From contig CAZWVR010000075.1 of assembly GCA_964637235.1 (NCBI GenBank), positions 1-12,879 on the forward strand: a stretch of DNA of 12,879 nucleotides, read 5' to 3'. Below the pieces are notes generated by a model, which saw nothing but the letters and a program-made list of their open reading frames with translations, was not told the origin of the DNA and searched no databases. Below, piece after piece: positions 7,089-12,879 of the stretch; within the stretch, counting starts at the first letter, position 1; every line of letters begins with the position of its first letter. A program made the position numbers and the translations under genes. The stretch is from CAZWVR01 sp964637235 (GTDB taxonomy: Bacteria; Bacteroidota; Bacteroidia; Bacteroidales; S143-33).

Positions 7089-7643
7089 ATGAATGTAAAA
7101 GGTATAGCTGTAAGGGCTACATACAATTATGTAAAAGACAAATATCCGGAGCGCTTCGCAGAATGGCTCAATAGCCTACCTCATAATTCAAAAAAAATAT
7201 TTACTAATCAAATTTTACCTTCTGAGTGGTATCCTGCATACGATGCGGTGATAGTCCCTACGAAGTTAATTGGCACAATGTTTTTAGGAACCCCGGAGAA
7301 AGCAGCAGATGAAGTAGGGAGATATTCAGCCCGCGAAGCATTAAAAGGAGTATATAAAATTTTTGCGAGATTGAGCTCTATAAATTATATAATAAAACGT
7401 TCGGTGTCTATTTATTCAAATTATTGGGATACAGGAAAGTTTACGATAATAAGTAATGAAAAAGGTAATTCAATGATGCGCCTTTCAGAGATACCGGATG
7501 ATTTTTACCTTGTAATACATCGAGTAGCTGGGTGGATTTTTGAAATCCCTCTTATTATGAAGAAGAATTTAAAAAAATATGAACTTAAAAAAGTCCAAAG
7601 GGGAAGATATATAGATGGATATTTTTATATAGAATGGGAGTGA
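7089..7643 (+). CDS. DUF2378/TIGR02265-like protein, third of three tandem paralogues
   Basis: A 184-residue protein starting MNVKGIAV, 19 bp after the second paralogue with no promoter between, so part of the same transcript. It shares LPSEWYPAY (43-51), EKAADEVGRYSA (70-81), FARLSSINYIIKRS (92-105), NYWDTG (111-116, Trp replacing Tyr), NEKGN (123-127) and FYLVIHRVAGWIFEIP (139-154) with the second copy. There is no cysteine, signal peptide or membrane helix. The two clearly arose by duplication, and differences are spread evenly while the core blocks are kept. This suggests both are under selection rather than decaying. It lies 77 bp upstream of sucD, which has its own -7 element, so a functional link with the TCA cycle is not implied. 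Function unknown. Confidence 0.75.
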   Translation: MNVKGIAVRATYNYVKDKYPERFAEWLNSLPHNSKKIFTNQILPSEWYPAYDAVIVPTKLIGTMFLGTPEKAADEVGRYSAREALKGVYKIFARLSSINYIIKRSVSIYSNYWDTGKFTIISNEKGNSMMRLSEIPDDFYLVIHRVAGWIFEIPLIMKKNLKKYELKKVQRGRYIDGYFYIEWE

Positions 7644-7688
7644 AATAAGTTTATGTTAAAAAACATTTTAGGTTTAAAATAAAAAATA

Positions 7689-7696
7689 TAGTTTTG
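7689..7696 (+). promoter_or_regulatory. candidate -7 element for sucD
   Basis: TAGTTTTG fits TAnnTTTG and lies 24 bp before the sucD ATG at 7721. At the expected -33 position there is only TTTT (7666-7669), not TTG, so the match is partial. The 77-bp gap after the third paralogue contains no strong terminator, so read-through into sucD is also possible. Confidence 0.4.
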
Positions 7697-7720
7697 AAGC
7701 GCAAATAAAAATTATACAAA

Positions 7721-8602
7721 ATGAGTATTCTGATAAATAAAGATTCACGCGTAATTGTACAAGGATTTACAGGTTCGGAAGGCACCTTCCACTCCGAACA
7801 AATGATAGCCTACGGAACAAATATAGTAGGTGGTGTTACTCCCGGTAAAGGAGGACAAAAACATTTAGATCGTCCAGTTTTTAATACAGTAGAAGAGGCA
7901 GTTAAAGAGACAGGAGCAGATGTATCAGTAATCTTTGTTCCACCTGCATTTGCAGCAGACGCTATTATGGAAGCAGCAGCAGCCGGTATTAGGCTTGTAA
8001 TTGCTATTACAGAAGGCATTCCAGTTGCAGATATGGTTAAGGTCAAAAGATTTTTAGAAGACAAAGAGACTCGTTTAATAGGTCCAAATTGTCCTGGTGT
8101 AATTACTGCTGAGGAGGCAAAAGTAGGAATAATGCCTGGATTTATCTTTAAGCGTGGTAAAATAGGTATAGTCTCTCGCTCTGGAACATTAACATACGAA
8201 GCAGTAGATCAAATAACAAAGGCAGGATTAGGGCAGACAACAGCAGTAGGTATAGGTGGTGATCCGATTATTGGTTCTACAACATTGGATATTATAAAGT
8301 TATTTATGGACGATCCAGAAACAGAGGGTATAGTTATGATAGGTGAAATAGGAGGCCAAATGGAAACAGAAGCAGCACGCTGGATAAAAGAACACGGCAC
8401 AAAACCTGTTGTAGGCTTTATAGCTGGACAAACTGCTCCTCCTGGACGCCGTATGGGACATGCTGGTGCTATTATCGGAGGTAAAGAAGATACCGCTGCT
8501 GCTAAAATGCAAGTAATGGAAGAATGCGGTATCTATGTTGTAAAATCTCCTGCTGAAATTGGCGAAACAATGCTCAGAGCCCTCCAAGATTTTAAAAAAT
8601 AA
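7721..8602 (+). CDS. sucD: succinyl-CoA ligase (ADP-forming) subunit alpha
   Basis: A 293-residue protein, normal length for SucD. With the beta subunit SucC it interconverts succinyl-CoA and succinate with formation of ATP or GTP in the TCA cycle, in the cytoplasm. The N-terminal CoA-binding Rossmann domain has GFTGSEGTFHSEQ (15-27) and TPGKGG (40-45). The ligase domain has GPNCPG (121-126), SRSGTLTYE (152-160) and GIGGDP (177-182). The active-site phosphohistidine is His247 in GRRMGHAGAIIGG (242-254), matching His246 of the E. coli enzyme. The gene stands alone: sucC is not in the window, and the gene is followed by a strong terminator, so the beta subunit is encoded elsewhere. Its coding sequence looks less AT-rich than its neighbours, as expected for a highly expressed core gene. 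Confidence 0.97.
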   Translation: MSILINKDSRVIVQGFTGSEGTFHSEQMIAYGTNIVGGVTPGKGGQKHLDRPVFNTVEEAVKETGADVSVIFVPPAFAADAIMEAAAAGIRLVIAITEGIPVADMVKVKRFLEDKETRLIGPNCPGVITAEEAKVGIMPGFIFKRGKIGIVSRSGTLTYEAVDQITKAGLGQTTAVGIGGDPIIGSTTLDIIKLFMDDPETEGIVMIGEIGGQMETEAARWIKEHGTKPVVGFIAGQTAPPGRRMGHAGAIIGGKEDTAAAKMQVMEECGIYVVKSPAEIGETMLRALQDFKK

Positions 8603-8613
8603 TAACATATTAA

Positions 8614-8670
8614 GGCTGCCTGAATACTTCTACAACTCCTTATATTTCTCTTAATTCAGGCAGCTTTTTT
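8614..8670 (+). terminator. rho-independent terminator after sucD
   Basis: GCTGCCTGAAT (8615-8625) and ATTCAGGCAGC (8654-8664) form a perfect 11-bp stem, followed at once by six T residues (8665-8670). The hairpin begins 12 bp after the sucD stop. The loop is 28 nt, longer than usual. It separates sucD from the polysaccharide operon that starts at 8730. Confidence 0.88.
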
Positions 8671-8709
8671 ATTTCCTAAATTCCTCATAAAATATTTTTT
8701 TAAAAAATT

Positions 8710-8717
8710 TATCTTTG
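8710..8717 (+). promoter_or_regulatory. -7 promoter element for the polysaccharide operon
   Basis: TATCTTTG followed by CCC is a close match to the Bacteroidota -7 box (TAnnTTTG), 12 bp before the glycosyltransferase ATG at 8730, predicting a very short leader. No TTG is found about 20 nt upstream, so activity may be low or depend on an activator. The position, just after a terminator and before the first gene of an operon, supports it. Confidence 0.5.
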
Positions 8718-8729
8718 CCCTAAAAAAAT

Positions 8730-9965
8730 ATGAACATATTGTTGATAAATCACTATGCAGGTTGTCCCGAATGTGGTATGGAGTTTAGACCATATTATCT
8801 TGCTTGGCACTGGCAAAAATTGGGGCATAAGACAATTATTGTTGCCGCTTCGCATAGTCATCTTAGACGCAAAAATCCTGTTTTAGAAAATAATCTACAA
8901 ACTGAAATAATTGACGGCATTGAATACCTATGGGTAAAAACACCTTCCTACACTGGAAATGGTTTAGATAGAATAAAAAATATGCTTTCTTTTGTGCATA
9001 CGCTGAAAAAAAATGCCAAATTTATAGCCGAAAAATATCAACCAGATATAGTTATAGCCTCCTCTACATATCCGATGGACATAGCCCCTGCTAAAAAAAT
9101 AGCCCGACTTGCTAATGCTAAACTTATTTTTGAAATTCATGACCTATGGCCTCTTTCTCCTATGGAACTGGGCGGATATTCTAAATATCACCCTTTTATT
9201 ATGTATGTGCAACATTACGAAAATATGGCATACAAACACGCCGACGCTGTTGTTAGTATCCTTCCTAAAACAAAAGAGCATTGCATAGAACACGGTTTAA
9301 AACCTGAAAAATGGTTCCACGTGCCAAATGGTATTTTTGAAAAAGATTGGAAACAAACCGCTGATATTCCTGCCGAGCATAAACAAAAATTGCAAGAATT
9401 AAAAAATAAACGCTTATTTCTTATCGCTTACACTGGAAATTTAGGTGTCGCAAATGATTTATATACTTTCATTGATACTAAAAAATATCTGAAAAATTCT
9501 GATATTGCCATTATTTTGCTTGGAAAAGGAACAGAAAAGGAAAGATTAAAAGACTATGTTCAAAAACAAAATTATCAAAATGTGTATTTTTTTGATGCAA
9601 TAGAAAAAAATGCTATTCCCGAATTTTTGAAATACGTTGATGCAGTATATATTGGACTAAAAAAACAACCATTGTTCCGTTTTGGTGTTAGTCCTAATAA
9701 ATTATTTGACTATATGATGGCAAAAAAGCCTATTATTTATGCAGTTGAAGCAGGAAACGACCTCGTAAAGGAAGCAAATGCAGGGATCAGTGTAGAGCCT
9801 GAAAATCCACGAGCAATAGCACAAGCAATAGATCAATTAGCCTCAATGCCTTCTGAAAAACTTAAAGAAATGGGAGAAAATGGATATAAGTTTGTTATTG
9901 AAAATCATACTTATGAAAAACTTGCACAAAGATTTTTAAATGTAATGCAGAAAATCCGCGAATGA
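8730..9965 (+). CDS. GT4-family glycosyltransferase (WbuB-like)
   Basis: A 411-residue GT-B fold transferase acting on the cytoplasmic face of the inner membrane, adding a sugar to a lipid-linked polysaccharide repeat unit. The N-terminal acceptor domain starts MNILLINHYAG and contains GMEFRPYYLA (16-25) and EIHDLWPLSP (135-144). The C-terminal nucleotide-sugar domain has YTGNLG (234-239), LLGKGTEKERL (263-273) and the donor-binding block FGVSPNKLFDYMMAKKPI (318-335), typical of WbuB-like transferases. The exact sugar cannot be read from the sequence. An odd point is CPEC (12-15) in the acceptor loop, where I recall related proteins usually having non-cysteine residues. It is the first gene of the operon and its stop overlaps the flippase start by 4 bp (ATGA). 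Confidence 0.9.
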   Translation: MNILLINHYAGCPECGMEFRPYYLAWHWQKLGHKTIIVAASHSHLRRKNPVLENNLQTEIIDGIEYLWVKTPSYTGNGLDRIKNMLSFVHTLKKNAKFIAEKYQPDIVIASSTYPMDIAPAKKIARLANAKLIFEIHDLWPLSPMELGGYSKYHPFIMYVQHYENMAYKHADAVVSILPKTKEHCIEHGLKPEKWFHVPNGIFEKDWKQTADIPAEHKQKLQELKNKRLFLIAYTGNLGVANDLYTFIDTKKYLKNSDIAIILLGKGTEKERLKDYVQKQNYQNVYFFDAIEKNAIPEFLKYVDAVYIGLKKQPLFRFGVSPNKLFDYMMAKKPIIYAVEAGNDLVKEANAGISVEPENPRAIAQAIDQLASMPSEKLKEMGENGYKFVIENHTYEKLAQRFLNVMQKIRE

Positions 9966-11233
9966 TAAAAAAACTGTGGAAAAAATTTATCTCCTCAGAG
10001 TTTAATCGCAACAGCCTTGTGCTTGTTAGCGGCACTACAATAGCGCAACTTTTGCCTATAATAGTTTCGCCAATACTTACTCGTTTATATTCACCTGAGG
10101 ACTTTGGAGTTTTGGCTCTTTTTATGTCTTTGAGTATGATATTATCCCTATTGGCTACTGGACGATATGAACTGTCGCTTATACTTCCAAAAAAAGATAG
10201 CGAAGCTTTTAATCTGCTGAATTTAATATTCATAATTGCAATAATATTTTCGTTGTTTTTGTTGCTTGCTATTTTGTTGTTTCACGATTTTTTTGTTGGT
10301 GTATTAAAAGAGCCTAATATAAGTCTGTGGTTATATTTTTTGCCGCTCACTGTATTTTTTTTGGGAGGTTATACGGCTTTGACTTTTTACCATACAAGGC
10401 TTAAAAACTATAAAATTATTTCAACTTATAAAGTTGCACGTTCTTTTACTATGGCATCAGTTCAAACAGGACTTTTTTTTCTTCGTAATGGGACACTTGC
10501 CCTTGTTTTAGGGTATATTTTGGCACAAATAATAGGTTTTTTGGGCTTATTGAAAAAAGTTTTTATAAAAAATAAACAATTGAAATTCAATAAGTTAAAA
10601 GTGATTGCACTTGCCAAAAGATACAAAAAGTTTCCTTTTATGACTTTGCCTTCCAGTCTTTTAAATAAACTTTCGTCAGAGATGCCCAATTTATTGATAA
10701 CTCCACTTTTCAGTAGCACTATATTAGGTTTTTACTCTTTGGGATATAGAATTCTGACTGCTCCCAGCACTTTTATAGGTGTTTCTATATCGCAGGTGTT
10801 TATGCAATCGGCAACTGAGGAAATGCATAAAACAGGTAAAAGTTCACGCGTATTTATTTCAACTTTGAAAAAATTGCTTGTAATAGGTATTCCTTTTTTT
10901 CTTGTGTTGTATTTTACGGCAGAGCCTGTTTTTGGTTTTGTCTTTGGTAAAGAATGGACAATAGCAGGCACTTATGCCAAAATTTTGACGCCTTTTCTTT
11001 TTACTCGTTTTGTGGCTTCGCCGTTGAGTGCTGTCCTATACGTTTTTGAAAAGCACGAAATTCTCATAGGGTCGCAAATTACAATTTTCTTACTCTCTAT
11101 TGCAACTTTTGCAATAGGACACTTTTTTTTGACTAATTTTCAGAACTTTTTACTTTTGTATTCTGTGTCTTTGTCGGTTTATTATGTTATGTATTTGTTT
11201 ATCAGTTATTTAATTGCTAATAAGAAAATATGA
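9962..11233 (+). CDS. wzx: Wzx-type polysaccharide flippase
   Basis: A 423-residue multi-pass inner-membrane protein of the polysaccharide transporter (PST/MATE-like) family. It should move undecaprenyl-linked repeat units from the cytoplasmic to the periplasmic leaflet. The N-terminal signature SGTTIAQLLPIIVSPILTRL (23-42), then YSPEDFGVLALF (43-54), is characteristic: a first helix, a conserved LTRLYSPEDFG turn and a second helix. About twelve hydrophobic segments follow, with a charged cytoplasmic stretch near 200-225 and the second half beginning FMTLPSSLLNKLS (226-238). Length is normal. Both ends overlap neighbours by 4 bp (ATGA), so it is translated within the operon. The repeat unit it carries is unknown. 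Confidence 0.9.
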   Translation: MIKKLWKKFISSEFNRNSLVLVSGTTIAQLLPIIVSPILTRLYSPEDFGVLALFMSLSMILSLLATGRYELSLILPKKDSEAFNLLNLIFIIAIIFSLFLLLAILLFHDFFVGVLKEPNISLWLYFLPLTVFFLGGYTALTFYHTRLKNYKIISTYKVARSFTMASVQTGLFFLRNGTLALVLGYILAQIIGFLGLLKKVFIKNKQLKFNKLKVIALAKRYKKFPFMTLPSSLLNKLSSEMPNLLITPLFSSTILGFYSLGYRILTAPSTFIGVSISQVFMQSATEEMHKTGKSSRVFISTLKKLLVIGIPFFLVLYFTAEPVFGFVFGKEWTIAGTYAKILTPFLFTRFVASPLSAVLYVFEKHEILIGSQITIFLLSIATFAIGHFFLTNFQNFLLLYSVSLSVYYVMYLFISYLIANKKI

Positions 11234-12489
11234 ATATTTCATTCAATAAATATAAATTTTTCTCAATATTATTGCAAGTAGCAATATTTTTTTTGTTAGA
11301 GTATGCATATAAACATTTTGTTGCTCCTTTGTATGAATACGAACATTTTTTGTATGAATATAATTCGCTAAAATATATAGAAACTAAATTGTTATTCTTT
11401 TTCGTGCTTTTGGTTATAAATTTTAAAAATCCTTCTCCATTTATTTACGCCGTAAATCAGATTTTTTTTCTTTTTATGTTCTCACCAAATCTTATTGTCT
11501 ATGAATATAACCCCGCTACACCAAGACTAATTATATACTCAATAGCTGTTTTTCTTATCTTGTTGCATATATTAGGTTTTATTAGAGTTAAAGTAAAAAC
11601 AGTCAAACTGACTGAAAAACAATTTGTTATCTTAATTTTGTTTTTAATAGTTTTGATGCTTATCCCTATTGTTGCTTACTATAAGTTTAATCTAAATTTA
11701 AAAGTATTAGAGTTTAAAGACGTGTATAAAGTTAGACTTGAAAATCGTCCTCCTAATGCATTAATTGCTTATTCTTATACTTGGCTTTCCAAAATTTTGT
11801 TGCCAGTATTACTTGCGTATTCTATAATTCGTAAAAAATATGGTTTATCAATATTTGCTATTGTGTTATTGCTTTATCTATATTTAACACAAGCACATAA
11901 GTCTGTATTTTTTAGCACCTTACTAATTATTTATTTTTATTTTTTTAAAAATTACTACAAAAAAATATTTTTCTTTCTATTTCTTTTATTTGTCGCAATA
12001 ATTACTGTTCATTTTTTATATGTTTTTATGGGGAAATTAATGCCAGAGTCTCTACTTGTTAGACGGGTTTTATTTTTACCTGCTGTAATAAATAAATTAT
12101 ATTTTTCTGCTTTTAAGGATCAACCTTTATTTTTATCTCATAGTGTTTTTTCCTCTTTTTTTCATTATCCTTACCAATTAGACCCTCCTCATCTGATAGG
12201 TAAAATATTTTTTCACTCTCCACAGACAAATGTAAATAACGGCTTTATTTCCGATGGTTATATGAATTTTGGAAGCTTAGGAGTATGGATATATGTTGTT
12301 TTGGTAGCAATTACCATTAAATTTTTTGATCTTTTTTATATAGACAGTAGATATTATGGAATATTTTTTTACATCATTTTTACGTTGATAAGTAGTTATT
12401 TTTTAACTAGTTTAATGACGCACGGAATACTAATTTTAATGTTATTAGCTTTGTTCTTTTTAAGAGATTATCAAAAAATAGAATTATGA
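11230..12489 (+). CDS. wzy: probable Wzy-type polysaccharide repeat-unit polymerase
   Basis: A 419-residue, very hydrophobic protein with roughly ten to twelve membrane segments and one large periplasmic loop (about 270-348), the usual topology of Wzy O-antigen polymerases. Those enzymes join flipped repeat units in the periplasm. The loop end NNGFISDGYMNFGSLGVWIY (336-355) resembles the conserved (N)G.....Y..FG..G stretch seen in many such polymerases. Wzy proteins are poorly conserved, so the call rests on topology, this stretch and the position directly after a flippase. An O-antigen ligase is the main alternative, but the location inside the transferase/flippase operon favours polymerase. 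The coding sequence is very rich in TTT and ATT codons, as expected for AT-rich membrane proteins. ATGA overlaps occur at both ends. Confidence 0.75.
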   Translation: MNISFNKYKFFSILLQVAIFFLLEYAYKHFVAPLYEYEHFLYEYNSLKYIETKLLFFFVLLVINFKNPSPFIYAVNQIFFLFMFSPNLIVYEYNPATPRLIIYSIAVFLILLHILGFIRVKVKTVKLTEKQFVILILFLIVLMLIPIVAYYKFNLNLKVLEFKDVYKVRLENRPPNALIAYSYTWLSKILLPVLLAYSIIRKKYGLSIFAIVLLLYLYLTQAHKSVFFSTLLIIYFYFFKNYYKKIFFFLFLLFVAIITVHFLYVFMGKLMPESLLVRRVLFLPAVINKLYFSAFKDQPLFLSHSVFSSFFHYPYQLDPPHLIGKIFFHSPQTNVNNGFISDGYMNFGSLGVWIYVVLVAITIKFFDLFYIDSRYYGIFFYIIFTLISSYFLTSLMTHGILILMLLALFFLRDYQKIEL

Positions 12490-12879
12490 AAATCTGTCAT
12501 CTAACATCAGTGCATCAGAGGTATGATACACGCATTTTTTTGAAGGAATGCAGAAGTCTGCAAAAAGCAGGTTTTGACGTTAGTTTAATAGTCGCAGACG
12601 GTAAAGGCGATGAGATAAAAGATGAAATTAAAATATATGATGTTGGTAAACCTCACTCGCGTTTAAAAAGAATGCTCAAAACAACCAAAAAGATATACCA
12701 AAAAGCCGTAGAAATAAATGCTGAAATATATCACTTTCACGACCCTGAACTTATACCTATTGGACTGAAACTCAAACGATTAGGTAAGAAAGTTATTTAC
12801 GATGTTCACGAGGACGTGCCACGACAAATTCTTTCTAAACCTTATCTAAGCTCTATAATTGCCCGCCCGCTTTCTTTTT
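12486..12879 (+). CDS. GT4-family glycosyltransferase, 5' part only
   Basis: The first 131 residues of a glycosyltransferase that runs off the right edge with no stop. The N-terminal half of a GT-B fold is clear: MKICHLTSVHQRYDTRIFLK (1-20), the AGF.VSLIVADGKGDE stretch (28-43), IYHFHDPELIPIGLKLK (81-97) and VIYDVHEDVPRQI (103-115). This set of motifs is typical of a GT4 subgroup common in capsule and O-antigen loci of Bacteroidota. The donor-binding C-terminal domain is not in the window, so the sugar cannot be guessed. The ATG overlaps the polymerase stop (ATGA), so it is the fourth gene of the same operon. Confidence 0.88.
   Translation, partial: MKICHLTSVHQRYDTRIFLKECRSLQKAGFDVSLIVADGKGDEIKDEIKIYDVGKPHSRLKRMLKTTKKIYQKAVEINAEIYHFHDPELIPIGLKLKRLGKKVIYDVHEDVPRQILSKPYLSSIIARPLSF

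Larger units (their letters stand above)
5958..7643 (+). repeat. tandem array of three paralogous genes
   Basis: Three consecutive genes of 185, 185 and 184 codons align over their whole length in the same orientation, with an ATGA overlap at the first junction and a 19-bp gap at the second. Copies two and three are much closer to each other than to copy one, which suggests an older duplication followed by a more recent one. The repeat is visible mainly at protein level. Confidence 0.85.

Noticed and set aside
7653..7666. Small hairpin ATGTT-AAAA-AACAT after the third paralogue as a terminator
   Set aside because: The stem is only 5 bp and almost all A/T, and the following T-run is just four bases; too weak to call.
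7810..8608. Minus-strand open frames opposite sucD
   Set aside because: They mirror the conserved sucD coding sequence and have no recognisable domain; the longest also runs across the terminator stem region.
9895..10971. Minus-strand open frames opposite the glycosyltransferase end and the flippase
   Set aside because: The plus-strand genes are full-length family members joined by an ATGA overlap; the antisense frames have no supporting features.
1..12879. CRISPR array, tRNA or rRNA genes, transposase or integrase, attachment sites, toxin-antitoxin pair
   Set aside because: I looked for direct repeats, RNA-like conserved segments and mobile-element proteins and saw none in the window.

Overview
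The window looks like chromosomal DNA from an AT-rich member of the Bacteroidota, probably near Bacteroidales. Three things point there. One gene encodes a GWxTD-domain protein, a family known mainly from Bacteroidota. Genes lack Shine-Dalgarno sequences. Two upstream regions carry the Bacteroidota-type promoter pattern TTG-N20-TAnnTTTG with exact spacing, and two more carry the -7 half alone. There is no insertion sequence, CRISPR array, tRNA or rRNA gene.

Layout. Positions 1-309 hold no intact gene, only a possible decayed coding tail. Positions 310-3332 (minus strand) hold lon, the ATP-dependent protease, followed 38 bp downstream by a thioredoxin-fold lipoprotein; both probably come from one promoter at 3355-3385. 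Positions 3440-5910 (minus strand) hold a two-gene unit: an exported GWxTD-domain protein, then an ABC-2 (NatB-type) permease with no ATPase gene beside it. From 5958 the plus strand is read. Three tandem paralogues of about 185 residues (5958-7643) follow a strong promoter. They resemble the poorly characterised DUF2378/TIGR02265 proteins best known from Myxococcota, and their C-terminal pattern recalls V4R/H-NOX-type ligand-binding domains. Next is sucD (7721-8602), the succinyl-CoA ligase alpha subunit, without sucC, closed by a clear rho-independent terminator.

From 8730 to the right edge a surface-polysaccharide locus begins with its own -7 element: a GT4 glycosyltransferase, a Wzx-type flippase, a Wzy-type polymerase, and a second GT4 glycosyltransferase cut by the window end. 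All three junctions are 4-bp ATGA stop/start overlaps, so the genes are almost certainly one translationally coupled operon. Together they fit the Wzx/Wzy route: cytoplasmic transferases build a lipid-linked repeat unit, the flippase moves it across the inner membrane, and the polymerase joins units in the periplasm.

The left half is mostly core or housekeeping sequence. The most unusual item is the trio of tandem, cysteine-free DUF2378-like proteins, whose function I cannot assign.
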